From: Archilochus colubris
Taxonomy: Eukaryota > Chordata > Aves > Apodiformes > Trochilidae
Direction: 5' to 3'
NCBI GenBank assembly: GCA_023079485.1
Contig: CM041085.1
Location: 32,287,121-32,351,120 of the forward strand
Length of the DNA: 64,000 nucleotides
Translations under genes and position numbers: made by a program
The notes under the pieces: generated by a model
What the model saw: only the letters and a program-made list of their open reading frames with translations
Database searches by the model: none
What the model was told of the DNA's origin: nothing
Shown here: piece by piece, positions 1-14,342 of the stretch
Position numbering within the stretch: position 1 is the first letter of the stretch
Layout: the number at the start of each line of letters is the position of its first letter

Positions 1-3000
1 TCACATTTCCCAGTAAAAGCATGTTTTCCCAGCAGGACACAGACCTTTCAGAGCAGAAGGGTTTTCATGCGAGACAAAAAATTGGGAGGTGAGAGATGAC
101 AGACTTGCTCATTTAAATCACCAGAGGGGCCTTGTAAAATAACTTTTTTCTAACAAAGTCAGGAAAGACACAGAAAGAAGCATACAAAGCTACTTTGATC
201 ATACTCCTTCACAACAAAGAGAGAGAAATTTTATTTTATTCCTCAGCTCCCAGGTACAATCCACGCTACTCACATCCCGCTGGGCTTCTGTCTCCTGCAG
301 GGCAGAGGGATGCCCAGGAACCAGCCCTGAGGCTGCAAGGAACAACAGAAACCATATTCTTTATAGTGCTGTATTTTTCTATTGGCATTATAATTTTGGC
401 TGAAGTGGTATATTGGTACTGTCTACCTCCTGTAAAATTGTCTGTCTTTCACATAAAAAAACCACGTGCCTATATTTATTGATCTGTCAACAAGTCAGAC
501 TACTATCAGAGATACATCAAAGGTGTGTTATTATTAATTTTTTTAATTTTAAAAACAAACTCTTATTTGCCATAGTGAGTTCATACATGTCATAAGAGGG
601 AGATGATGCATGATTAAAAATATTTCATGGATACAAAATTCCCTTGCGAATTTCAGTGCTATCACAAACACAACAAACTCAGAAGTATTTTTTGTAGAAC
701 AATAAACACTTTACCTAAGTTAATATCCTTAACTGATGGCAAATACTGTACCATATACAAAAAGATGTGACCTTATACATTTGAGATTTTGGTGAGTTTT
801 TTCCTCATAACATAAAATCTGAAGCGTACTGGGGGAAATAATAACTTTTTTGTGTGTGGTAGAAGGAATGCCTAAATTTTTTTTTAAAATAAATTATTCT
901 TGAGCTTCAAAGTATTCACTATTTTTTGATCCTTAGTGCCTCAACCAAAAACTACAGAAACACCATGCCATCCATTGCCATGATTGCCATGGATGTCTGG
1001 CAATTCTTAGTATCCCTACCACTTTAAAATGAGGAATCATAACTCAAGTACATACACACTTTGCAAACATCCAATAACCTATGGGAAGTCGTAGAAGTCG
1101 CCTTTCTCTCACAATCAAAATAAAAAACATGACGTTGTCTTTCCATGCCCTGTCCTCATAGAGTACTGCAAATTCTGTGAAACCCAGCTTACAGCTTAGC
1201 CACAGTGCCTGCTTCTTACTTAAGTCTGAAGGCTGCAGATGCTGAATTGAGGTGTGTCATAAAGACTATAGAGGAAGCAGTGACCTGAATAAATACCTTT
1301 AAAGTTTCCATGAACGGAAAAGGAATCAAATGATGTGGAAAACCAGTGAGTGATCCCAGTCTATGGTGACCTCTCCTGCTTACAAGTCTTTTCTTCTTAT
1401 GCTACTACAGTCAGAGGCACAGTCTAGTCCTCACCATCGCCAGCCAAAGGAAAATTTTTCTGCTCTGCTAAGAGCCCCCAGGAATTCTCTTGTGGCTCAT
1501 AAAATGTTTTCTCACATACTTGCTTGGTGTTTGTGAAGAGGTCAAACTGACTGTTACATCCTGAGGACAACATTGCATCATAGGAACTAAATACAACCAC
1601 ACTGAAAAACCCAAAACAAACAAACAAACTGAAGCGTGCTGCCTTCTCTGATCCCACCTGGTGAGTTCTGGGTGGCCACGGAGTGATGGGGAAGAAAATG
1701 CAAACATGATGGCTCAGAAAAGGGCTAGTGAGCCTAAATATGAAATGAAGCAAGGACAAGCACAACTTCCTACTTCGTAATGCTGCAGAAAGCCACTCAA
1801 AAGTCAAAGTATACTTGGCATGAAGGTTTTAAAAAAACATATGTTTCTTGACTTAAAACATCTTATTTAGGAGTGCAAATTATTTACATATTTTGATGGA
1901 AAATAAACTAGACCGTAACACATTTTTAACAGTAAATGGAGAGGTTTTTACTTCATCAGATGATATTTAATGCTTCTATTCAATCTCAACCTAGCATTTG
2001 GGTTACTAGACCCATGCTGCAGCAAAATGACCTGTTTCTTTCAAATTCTGGAGGCATTTGGTACACGTTCATGCAACTCTGCTCTTGGCAGTGACAGCAG
2101 CTTGCTGTGGGGTTGGCAGATGCTGGGCATCACTTCCCAAACCAGCACTGAGACCACCGCCAAAGCTAAGTTTACCAGTCTTCCAAGGAGAGCTGCCAGG
2201 TCATAGGGCTGTGCCAATCTGGGTGGGATGATGGTCCACTGGAGATGACAGCCAGCTTGACAGTTTATTGAGAAACCAGTGGCAGGCTGCAGGGTGAGCA
2301 GTGGGCACTATGGGGAGAAGCTCCACAAGATGGCAGAGATGGTCCAGCTAACCAAAATGCAAGTTTCTGTTCTCAAATGCCTCCCCCCCCCTCTGCACCA
2401 GCTGCAATTGCCCTGTCATTTGTATGCAGGCTCTGCCAGCTCAAAAAGTAGCAAATAATTTTTCTTTCCTTCTGATGTCTTCTGGTCTTCTACCAGAAGA
2501 AGGAACAAAACAGGACACACTGACAGAAATGCTGCAATGCCACCACCACACTCCAGCTGTGAAGGCCACATCCCCTTGGTGCTACATTTAATGACTTCCA
2601 TTGACAAGTTAATTTTTTTTCAGTCATTTTGCCTATGTGGTCATTGCAACTACTGGGAACCAGACATCAGAGCACATTACCATTTCACCCCAACACTGAC
2701 TGTCCCCCTCTGCCCAAATACTGCCACTGCAACAGAAGCCAACCATGCTCCCAGCATCTTCTTCTATGGCACTGTTAAATCCACAGATGCCAGAGGCCTT
2801 CTCCTCTCTTTCTAGCTACCTGGCAGGGATGGTGCATAGTTACTGACAAGACAGCAGAGGTGGGCCTCGTGCTTCATCCTGAAGAGGATCTCAACTACTG
2901 CAAAAGAGATTATAGCTATGGGAGACATCCAGGCAGGCTCATCCTCTGCGGTGTCCATGCAAGAGATTTAGGTCTACAGTGGATAGAGCCCAGTTATAGG

Positions 3001-6000
3001 ATTCTGGGACTGGAGCACACAACAGGGAAGCTCCTGGGGCACCAAACAGTTTGGGCTCAAAGACAACAGCTCCTAACTGACTTTAGCCATTGCTTTCCTG
3101 CTTACAGGTCAAGATGTATGCTGCTTTACCTTCAACAAACACAAGGTCAAAAGAACACAAGTGCATTTGAAAACTGAGCTAAAGTTTGCATTTTACAACT
3201 AGTTTTCAGTCACATATGATACTCCTTTCAACTCTTTTCACTTTCTGTGTCTGCTCTTGAAGAGGTACACTTCTGAATGCTTTTGTGCAGCTTTTGAAAG
3301 GCTGCACAGACATTTAACACCTCTGCAGGTAATTTAAGTTCGTTTCCTCCACATAGCTGTCAAGAGTTGAACTACTTAAAAAAAAAAAATTCCTTGATCT
3401 CTTTCATGCCCAGAAAACCCTCATTATCATTTCTTCAACCAACTGTTCTTTGCCTTCAGTTAAATCATGCATTTGATAAAAAGCAGCAGCAAAAGAAACT
3501 AGAGAATGAAGAGCCTTGTTATCACCCACACTTCTGTGAGGCCCGGTGCACTGCTCAAAAAGGAGGTAGTGTAACAGCCTACGCAGGAGATCAGAAGATC
3601 CTTTATAAAGTTTCAGGGACTCCTAGCAGCAGTGCCATTGGATAAGCAAAAGCACCCTGTAGAGCCAGCTCATTTGATTCAAACTGCTGTCCTCCAGCCA
3701 TCTTACTTAAAAGTTAGCTCAAAACAGAAGCTGCCCTGTAAAACAAAGCAATGTGCTCGTAACAATTGAGTCAGGTTTTCTTTACCCCTGAATAATTCTT
3801 TACTTATGGCCACTTGGAAACAGACTCTCTTCCCTTATCCTCTTTTTCAATTTTTCAGATGCTTCCTACAGCCACCACTTCTGTCAGCAAATTCTTAGTC
3901 AACCACTTGCTCTAACAAATGGGGGTGTTTACCTACGAGCTACAATGGAGATGTCTCTTGTGGGTGACTGCCTTCCCCCCAGGCAAACAGAAGTCCCGGG
4001 GGCCATGGAACGGTGGCAGCATGCTCTCAGTAGCCAGGGGCTACCAAGGCCAAGCTGGTGTCTTGCAGAAAGCTGCTGGTGAGTCCCCAGGAAACAGTGA
4101 AGATGACGGGAGGACTGGACCCTGCTATGGCTTTTTTGGTTATTCACTGAGCTATTTTAGAAAGGTCCCTTATGAAAAGTTACCCCTTCCACAGTTGTAC
4201 TGGGGAAATGGCAGACAGTTATGGATGTAGGCAACACTCAGGTGCCCACACTTCAGCTCTTCTTCATATTAGCCATCTAGCTAGGTGACTTTAAGACAAA
4301 AGGCTCCAAAGACATTTTGTTCCTTCTTTAAGAGCAAGCTCCCTCTCAGGCATTACTGGCCTGAGTAGCAAGTCACACCAGTATGTCAGCTTGAAGATAG
4401 AAGTATACAACAGCAAAAAAAAAATATTTAAAAAATGGAGAACATAGTCTCTGCTTTGAAAAATCTGTCATTAAAGAAAAATGCTCTTTAGAAACTTGAA
4501 AAAACCCTAGTTCTCTGATATTTAATCTAATCCCCTTCCCTCAAGGAAGGGGAGAGTCCACCAGCCACCTTAAGAAAGGTTAAGAGGGAGCTCAGTTGGG
4601 GTGCAAGTGCTTAGCTGACTTGAGGGAAAAAACAAACAAACAAACAAAAATTGGTACTTCTGATGAACCTCTGAAATGCCTGGAAATACTTTTACCCCCA
4701 GCTTCATCTCCAGGGAATGAGTTTTCACCAAGTAACATAGAAAACTGAAACTGAACTTACCTCTGTACCCAAAACTGCATCCAAACGCAAAGGTTTAAGT
4801 AGGTACATCTGCTCTTATTCAAGTGTAGTATGACTGCTGTTCACACGGACAAAAAGGGCTTTAATCTGCACTACACAGAATCACACATGCAGTCACCTCC
4901 CTGTTGCCCCATTTCTTTGGGTTGTGCAAAACATTCCACATACCACCACTGAATAGAAGCAACGCTGTAGCTCCCCCTAGCTTTCTGCTAAGCCCTCTGT
5001 CCCTATGGTTACAAAGGTTACAGATTTATACCAAATATTTCTATTTCACAAGCTTCAGGATAGCACATTGATGCTGCATGTGAGAAAGGGGAAGGGAAAC
5101 TTACAGAATCCCTGTGATTTGAATTAAACTTTAAACATCAGCAGAGATGTATAGTAAGGAATTCATACATCTTCTATTTCTCTCCTCAAAGCCTGATACT
5201 TTTCCTGAGTAACTGCATTGGTAGGCTAGACATTTTTATTTGCATGTTAATGGAACTTCATTTTGTTTAATAGTAAGAGCACATTTTTCTTTTATTAAAA
5301 AAGCCTGTTCTGTAATAATGCAGTTATTCAAGAAAAACTTCTATTAAGAAACTCTGGAGAAAAAGCTATGTTAGGATACGAAGGCTGTTTCAGTTAGGTC
5401 TTTTTTCTTGTGCTCTAATGAGGAGAGCTGATTTTTTAAAGGATAGCCTATGGCCTGCTTTGATTCAATTTGTGCTGTCTTTACAGCAGCACAGAATGCC
5501 TTAATTTATTTTTTTTTCACAGAGGATAATTCTGGGTTTTCTTTGAATTGACTCTCCACTTTTTTCTGGCAAAATGTGTGTTTCTCATTTTTTCCCCGAG
5601 ACCACATAAGCAATTATGCTGCCAAGTTTAATTCCCACTTTTTTGTTTTTGATGGACTCTTGGATGGGTGAATTTGCCTGGCTTTTCTGCCAACAATGTC
5701 CTGAGTTTTTCTTCCTGGCATCTTAGCAAGTGAAGCAGCAGCTAACCAAACAGTGTCTTCTATTAACTGTCGATGTTTTCATTTAGTGAAGGCATAAATT
5801 CTTCATTCATACACAAACTTCTGCTGGCATCAGCATAGCAAAGATGATGAACTATGCCCACAGTGCCACAATTTAGATGTGATAAACATAAAATGTATTT
5901 GTAGTTCCCAGTTTTCTAGCTTATAATGATGTTCAACATAGAAATACATACACCTGTGTATTTTCTTGTTCTTCTCTGTTAACAGAAACCATATTAGTAA

Positions 6001-6113
6001 TTTGTCAAATACAAGTTTTGCCAATTAGAACAGAATAACTTCATAATTGTAAGCAAGCACCTTCTCCTATCTTATTTTTTTTCCCACCACTTTTTTATTT
6101 TTCACCTTGAACC

Positions 6114-6141
6114 ATATATATATAATTATATATATATATAA
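6114..6141. repeat. (TA)n dinucleotide repeat
   Basis: Alternating AT with one interruption (ataatta). Confidence 0.9.
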
Positions 6142-8153
6142 AAGAGACTAAGAAATTGAGCCAAAAAAGTAAGCCAAAAGACTGCTGCCAGCTGGAAGAA
6201 GTGTGTAAGCATTAAATAACCATCCTGTTACAGAGGGCACAGATCCAGGGAAGACCAAAAATACAGATCATTATCCTGCAATCAAGAATGAATCCCACTA
6301 GCAACTAACAGCAGGGAAACAGTACATCAGTTAATTCTGTTTACTAACAGCTTTTCATACAAGAACCTGGAAAATTCGGTCTGTTCAGATGATGACCCTT
6401 GAAAAAGACAATTAAAGATGGCATATATCCCATTCTGCAAATGATGGGCAGGAAATCTCCCTCACCTCATGGATTTCTCAGCCCTCCCTAATGCAGCACT
6501 GCTGGACCCTTGCCAACAAATATATGTGAGAAAAGCAGCGAGTCAACAGGTACATCCAGCAACTTAAGCTCACAAAACACAGTTCTAGAGTGCAGATACA
6601 GTTATTCTCAGACAGATGACAGCTTCAGCCTGGAGCTGATGATGAAGCTGAAGGCAGTGGACTGGAAGTAGACAGAGATGCAGCTGGCAGTCACCCGAGG
6701 GTCCTTCAGGCAGGGTCGTCTCACCATACCTGGAGATGCAGTGTTGTCCTGCTTCCCATCCTGGCAAGAAAGGCTCTTACAGAAGACACAGAGCATCAGG
6801 AAGCATTTTAGTCCATCCTTTGCTAAGGGAGAACCAAGTTTATCTAAATTAGAATTTCCATTTGTCCAGTCTGCTCATAAAAGTTTTGTATCCACCCTAA
6901 TTCATAGCAGTCTGTTACTGCTCCTACTGTCAGAAAATCTTTACTAGCATCCAATATGAAAACACCATAACGTAATTTGAGGAAACTCCTTTTTGTCTTA
7001 ATCTTGATGAACACAAGGAATAATTGCAGGATATCTGCTTTATAACACATTTTTATTTATCTGAAGGTTTACAGTTCTCTACAGTATTTCCTTTTTAAGA
7101 CCATGTTCTATACCCTCCTTGATTTCTTAGAAGTTTAACTTAGGGCTTTCAGCTCCAAGTAAAGCAGAAAAGACGTTGCTGGTGCCTTACCTAAGTTCCC
7201 ACCTGAACAAGAAAGCACCAGGGAGGGAATTTTATGTCTCTGCCCCCTGGAACCAGCATCTTCTGTGCTACACATTTGAAAACTAAACTGTGTAAGATAT
7301 AAAGGAAATCCTCATACAGCACCAATATCACCTCTCCACATATGTTCTGCCTAGAGTGCAAGTCCTGCTCACAACTGAGTAGTGACACGCATTACAAATG
7401 GCTCAAAATGAAAAATCACATCACAAAGAACACCACAGGAGATCTGGATGCTCTTACATACAGAGAAGAGCCCTCTAGAGAGGGAATAAGTCAGAAGAAA
7501 AGCAGTCTTGAACTGAAGTGACAGGAAAAGATGCATTAGAAAAAATGGGTAAGATGAACAGAAGATTGCCAGAACCAGCTTCCATTAGGTGCCACTATAC
7601 TGAAGAACACAACCAGCAAGGACAAGAATCAAAGTCAGCAGAGAAAGCTGTCCTTTTTCCAGCTTTCAACAGGCTTTTGATTCAGTCACTAAAGACGTGA
7701 TAAACAAAGTCCTGCATTACTAAATTCTAAAGGGGGAAAAAACAGGAGAGGCTGCAGAAGGATAGGAAGCTAAAGACAGGAATAAAATAGTTAGTTATCT
7801 TAGTGAAACAAGGCACTGAGTAGGGTCACACTGCATCTGTGCTGAGGTATCTCCTGTGCATAACAAAAAAGGATTAACAGTGAAATAGCAAAATTTTCAG
7901 AGCATATTAATGAGAGCAGTAAAGAAATCTAATGTGAAGGAGTTATAAAAGGATTCTATAATGCTGGTTAGGCAATAAAATGCTAGAAAAATTCAGTGCA
8001 GGTAAATGCATAAGTCCTTGTAACAGAGGTGTAAACTGCTTAAAAAAAAAAAACAACAAACAGAATAGAAATAAAAAAGAAGAAAGGTCTATCATGGGCT
8101 ATTACACACAGCTATGGATGTAACGTTTGGCTCAGGAAATTGCTAAACTGAAC

Positions 8154-8356
8154 AATCACAGAATCACTGAGGCTGGAAAAGGCCTTTGAGATCATCAAGC
8201 CCAGCCTCTGACCTAACACTACCACACTGGCTAGACCATGGCACTGAGTGCCACATCAGCCTTTCCTTAAACACCTCCAGGGACTGTGACTCCACCACTT
8301 CCCTGGGCAGCCCATTCCAATGCCTGATCACCCTCTCTGTGAGCAAGGGCTTCCTG
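8154..8356 (-). mobile_element. CR1 LINE fragment, 3' end
   Basis: It starts at the CR1 3' terminus (aatcacagaatcactgaggctgg read on the plus strand) and runs into the end of ORF2. The minus strand translates to [15 protein letters not shown], the conserved C-terminal segment of the CR1 reverse transcriptase ORF. Homology fades after about 8356. This is a strongly 5'-truncated copy, typical for CR1. Confidence 0.9.
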
Positions 8357-9500
8357 ACAGAACATCAGAAACTGGGAAGACACTGGAGAGGAAGCAACCC
8401 TTCAGCATCTTCCAAGTTTGTGCTGTCTTCCCCATCTGGGCTTGATGGTGCTTGCATCTCCAGAGGGGCTTAATGCAGAAAGTTTGTAGCTCTACACATG
8501 ACACAATGTGATGTGTACAGATATAATGGGATTTAAATGTTTCAAAATATTGCTTCGTTGCTACAATACAGGAAAGCCTATTTCAATATGGACACATTTC
8601 TGTAATTCACATTTTCCTGATGTTTTCTTTCCCGAGTCAGATGTTCTCATTCCTTTAATGCATGCACAGGAATTATGCTCATCAGATTGTAGCCCAAGCC
8701 TCAAAAATGCATATGCTAACAGAAACACATTTAAGTTCTATGAATGCCACAACATCTTGAAGCTAGCATTACACCATTTTTAGTAGAGGACCACAAAGTA
8801 CAGTTTTAACAATACAAAAGTTTAAAATAGGCTCATTAAAAAAAAATATTTAAGTTCTGAATGTTAAAGATGTCATCAGAGAGAAGCAACCCATGAGCCA
8901 AAAGAAAATTTATTTCCTTGGCAAGAAGTATGAAATATTTTGCTCTCCTACATCTCAACAAGACAGAGGCAAAACAAACAAGAGAGTCAATTTCATTTAC
9001 ATGTATTTTTCTAAAACTTAACACAACAAGAATTAGAGAGGAAAATGCTTACTCCATTATAAATCTTCCAAATAAAAATACACATGGAGAAGGGAAGATA
9101 TGCCACAAAAAATCTGAAAAAACCCCCTATGACAGGCTTTAGGAAAGCAGTATTTCTTTTAATTATTAAACTTCTCTAATCTGCAGATATAGTAAAATTT
9201 TCACTAAAGAAAAAATTTGAACACTGGTTATCTGATACATCTTCAAAGCTTTATTTCAACACACTGCTAAGTTATACTTAAACTGCCATCATGAGTTCTA
9301 GTGATACGATGCACTTTCACAGCTGCTAAAAGGAGGCAAACAGTATCCAGCAACTTGTGATGTGCACCTGAAATAATTCGCTCACATCATGCATACTGCC
9401 TAGCAAAAAAAGAAAAATCTGATGCTGAATTCTTCATGAAAAAAGAGCAAACATATGATCATCGTACAGTATGAGTTATAAATTTATATTCAGCTTTGCT

Positions 9501-9552
9501 CTTTTTTTGTTTGTTTGTTTGTTTTTTTTGTTTTGTTTTTGTTTTTTTTGTT
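9501..9552. repeat. (TTTG)n/T-rich low-complexity tract
   Basis: About 50 bp of T runs broken by single G at 4- to 9-bp spacing, including four TTTG units. Confidence 0.9.
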
Positions 9553-10185
9553 AGGTGATAAATGTTTAAAGCACAGTACTCAATTTTTATTAAAAACTAA
9601 CTCAATTCCTCATAGCAGCAACATCTAAACATCTTTTATGTCCCCTTGACCCATCACATTTGTGGTGGCACCTAACCACAAGCCTCTTGAATAGTCAGAA
9701 AAGTGCTACAAGTGCAGGCTGTGTGCTAATTCTGCTTTCTTTTCAGCCCCCTTCCAAGCTTCGACTGACTTTTAATCTGTCTCTTCAGAGCTGAAATCTA
9801 AAAGGAGCTTCAGAGAGAAGAAAACCACACTGCTTGTAGCTTCCCTGCTGCTGTAACTGGGGATGGCTTCTGCTCTGCTGCCCCTAATTTTCCTAGCCAT
9901 AATCTTCCCCCTGCTGAACAGCTCTAATGCTTTTCTGGAAAATTACTAAAATACTTTGCATCATTTGCAGCACTGCCATTGTGAATAGTGGAACAAAATG
10001 GAACAAACATATTGATTCCACTCCCCAGTGTGACAAAACCATCATTGTATTAACAGCTCAAAGTATTTAAAAACTAAAATTACAAGCTTTGGGGGCATAA
10101 TTAATCTCCCTATTTCTCTCTCTTATTTTTTGATCCTTGAGTCATCTGCTAAAGTTCTTTTCTAGAACTATGAATAGCAAAGCCA

Positions 10186-10206
10186 TGCCTGCCTGCCTGC
10201 CTGCCT
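10186..10206. repeat. (TGCC)5 tetranucleotide repeat
   Basis: Five TGCC units in a row plus one base. Confidence 0.9.
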
Positions 10207-13200
10207 CCCCCTGTGACAATCAAGGATCCCTAGATCCCCTCATCACAGGTGCTATGGTTTCAAAAAAAGCACAGCAAATAACAAGATCAACAATAAAATC
10301 ATGGAAACTAATAACTCTGCTAGAAGGAGTGCAGAAAAAAAAAGTAAAATGTGTTTGGTTTTCTTCCTGTTTATCAAAGACATAACTAAAGACATAATTT
10401 CTTTGGATTACATTCTGAATATTTTTTTTTCCTGCTTCAAACAATGATAAGGTTGGGTTGGGGTTTTTTTCCTTTTAAAGAGAGAAGTAATTTCTTAAAA
10501 ATAATAATCTTAATTAGCAATCCATATTCACCATGGAAAGTTTCCTGTTTGCCACTGCTTAGTGGATTTTTCCCCAAGAAAAAGGAAATTACTCTTGACA
10601 AGCTCAGTTATGAATAGTGGCTGGCTTTGCTTGGATCAGAGTTTGTAGGAAAAAAAGTTGTGTTCAAGGTAACCTAACTAGACTACGTTTCAATAATTCA
10701 CTGAGTAGTAGGCAGCCTTTTTTGAGACAATAACTGTCTATTTTCTGGAGTCCAGACCAACAAATAGTCATCTTAACACCCTTTGTTGGTTTGGGGTTTT
10801 TTTTGGTGTTTTGTTTTTTATTTTATTTAAAGGAACTATAGTTACAAGAGATCCAGGAGCTTTGAAAATACTAGTAAACATTAAAAAAAAAAAAAGTACA
10901 CTTAGAATAAAAATTAGAAAAAGTTAGTGCTGCTTTTACAACAAAGGAGAATTTCCCTGCCTTTTCCAAGGGCAATGTATTTTCTCAACTGACACAAAAT
11001 ATCTGCTCTTCCTGAAAGATGGAATTATCTTTACATTCAAGACAGGTCCCATAGCCCCTGTGAAAGCTCATGACCATGTAGCATTGTCAGCCAACTGGTG
11101 AGGGACATGTGTATTTTTTTTAGTATATTTGACTTAAAGAAAAATTTTAAAAAAGCTCATCTGAAACAGCTGATGCCTGTGTCTTGCTTTCCTTCATTTC
11201 TTTCTTTAAATATGGTGGAATTATAAGACAGATAAATGACTTCCTGGCAGCAATACCCTTCCTTACTTGACCGAGTACAAAGAAACAATGGCCAAACGCC
11301 CCAAACCCACACTCAGCATCAACAAATACTGGTTTGCTGTATGCCACAGTCTGTTCCCTCACATTTTCTTCTGGCAACATCATCTCACTAAGGAAAACTA
11401 CTTACATTTTTTCTTTTTAATTCAAGTAAAATCCACCACAAAAAAGCTGAAAGAATCAGGGTGTATTTGTCTTTCTAAAGGACTCCACATGACAATCAGT
11501 GTCCCTTAGATGAGTGGGCTTTTTTCCATTTAATTAAGGTACAGAGACGCCCTAGGGCACACGGTTTGAAGCTGTCCTTGTCTCAGGGCACAGAAGCCAT
11601 CAGTCTTCCCAAAGCCACTCCACTAAGCAGCAAAACCTGCCAGCTGCTCTTTTGATTGCAATTGCTTATCCTCTGGCAAAGAAGCCAGTCTGTTGCCTCA
11701 CTGTCTGAAGTTCCTCATCCCTTCATACCCCTTTAGGAAAAAAATGAGAAGGGAGGACGACACCTAATACGAGTCTGGAACCATCAGACTATAGATGTTC
11801 ATTTAACTGAAGCTACTATATGCTGACAACCCTCATAAAACTAACTGCACTTTTGCAGGAAAAAAAAAAAACCAACAGAAACCACAACAAAAAAGAAAAA
11901 AAGGACCCCCAAAATACCCCAACTAAACTGTAAGATAAAAAAGAAAATTATTTGTAACAATATCCTTTATGCCAAGATGGAAAGTACACCAGCAACTTGT
12001 CAGGGAGGGCTTAGCAACCAGTGAGAACAACCCAATCCATTTGCCAATACAAACCTATGGTTGTTGGTTGTTGTTTCATAGAAACAAAAGTGAACATTTC
12101 TACATCATAGGAGCATACTGAAGCAAACAGAGCAAGACTAGACAGAAAGCATTTTTTGGGGGGAGAAACCCATTCCCCACTTCAGAACTGTTCATTCTGT
12201 AATGAGACAAAAGCAAAAACTAAATTCGCACCTCTATGCTTAATATTTTGCTATTGTGCAAAGGGTTCTTTACTTGAATGTAAAGAATTAGAGTCAGTTC
12301 TATTTTTCAATGAGATACTACTCAGCATGCAACAGATTATGTTCACAGTGTTATGAATGCAAGACCCTTACAATGACTTTTCATTACACTTACTACTAAC
12401 ACTAAATCATCCAACAAAGTGTTGGAGTATGCTGGTACTTGACACTCCAGAGAAACCCAGGCCTCTCCCTCTCTGCTCATGAGACAAGCAGAGGACTAAT
12501 CACAGCAGTGACCAAGGAGGTGTATCTGGCACAGAGGAACACTGTCCTGACAGTTTCCAGGGTGATACTGAGGGTAAAGACTGTGTGCTCTTCTCTGAGG
12601 GGACAAGCAAGCCTTAACAGTGGCTATAGGTGCCCTCAAATCTCACACGGTAAGATTGTTATTGTTGATTCAGACATTCCTGCTGTGATTGCTAACGTTA
12701 ATCCTTTTAATTCAAGTAGCCCTTCTTTTCTCTTCCTCCATTTAACTAGAAAGATCTTAAACAGAAATACCATCCTGTAAAACATTTTGATCCTTGCACT
12801 GAAGATGTGTATTTGAGACTTCTCCTGCCATTCCCACCATTCCCACTCTTCTCTTACCCATCCATTCCTCCAGCTCCTTCTTGTTCTTCTTGGTCCTAAG
12901 TTCACACGGTATCCTAACTCGAAATATTATACTGTCAAATTAAGCCAGGTTGGCACCTTTAGTGTGGCACTCCAGGATGTTCTTCTAGTAAGAAGCCTAA
13001 TCATGGTCTGGTGTTGTCCAGACTGTCAGTACTGGACAGGGGTTGCCCCAGCAGTAGAACTATTGGTTTCAGGCAGTAGTAGTTTTATTTATAGCCTGGA
13101 CAAACAACAATCCATCTGCTTTGGCACCTGAAAGAAACCTCAGCAGAGACCCTCCTGCACCAGCACCTACTGGGACGGTGCATGCAGAGGCAGCTGAGAC

Positions 13201-14324
13201 CCCCCTGCAGTTGCTGCGGAAAGCACAGCAAGGCAAGAAGCTATGAAGGTTTGGCAGGCACTGCCTGGTGTTCTATCTGGGAAGTGTCTCCCAACCTCCT
13301 TGGCATGCACATACAGCCCAGCTGTGTCCTACAAGACATTCAAGCAGCCCGTGTGTGCCCCAGCTCATGGGAGGTGAGCTTGAGTGCTAACCAGGAAGGA
13401 GCACCCTGGTCCAACAGGCTGTGGGATCTGTGCCAGGCACAGGATTTAACTCTGTAGCCTAGAATGAAACCTAGACACATCAGAAAAAGTAGGATAACTT
13501 GAGTCTGGAGTATCCCTGAGCACTGAACATCTCTTTCTTCAGTATCAGGCCATCTCTGCTTCCACGTGGCTTCAATATAAAGTACTTCAGAGTGTGACCC
13601 AGTCATTCTGTGTTCAACAACAAAAGTCCACATCAGCACCAAAAAAATTACACGACAGGAAAATATTTTGCTGATGACAAACACCTAAACAATTGGACAG
13701 CTTTGGATGCTTTCAGAAAAGCACAGCTATCCCTCCCACACCAGCTGCTACCCCCCCCTCTGCATTCTCCCTGCCATCCACCAGCTCAGAGCTTCAGCTT
13801 TATGGGAGCTCATGGGTTTTAGAGATCAAAATTTCATTTCACTTTTCTGGTCGCATTGACAACCAGAAAACTTATGTACAAACCACAGAAAGGAAAGAGG
13901 AAGGAGAATGACAGACAAGGAATAAGAAGGGCTAATAAATTCAGCTTGATTCTCACAGGTCAGTTCCTGCAGGTTTTAACACCTACAGAGCGAAGTCAAT
14001 ATCTGATTGCTCTAGATTACATTATCATGCCACACGTTCAATATATCTGCACTAAGGGAAGGGCTGCCTCTCTCTGCCCTTCCTCTACCAAGAGGACTAG
14101 AGGTTCTGCAAGTTTTTTTCCCCATCACACTGCCCATAAAAGAGTTTTTATTTCAGCTGATTAGAGCATAAAGGTCTACTTTGAGCAAGAAATATACTTA
14201 GGTGGGTATTTGGTAGAGTTTTCTAAGGAAGGCTACCACAGATTACTTAGAGAAGACTTCAAAACATTTTTGTAATGAAACATGAAAACAAATACCAAAT
14301 GTTTCATAATCCAGACCTCTAACT

Positions 14325-14342
14325 ACACACACACACACACAC
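14325..14342. repeat. (AC)9 dinucleotide repeat
   Basis: Nine uninterrupted AC units. Confidence 0.9.

Noticed and set aside
969..995. Nested direct and inverted repeats around attgccatg
   Set aside because: Two 9-bp copies and 7-bp arms are too short to stand out in this much intronic DNA.
4531..4553. 9-bp inverted repeat tccccttcc/ggaagggga
   Set aside because: Short and low in complexity (homopurine arm); nothing nearby suggests function.
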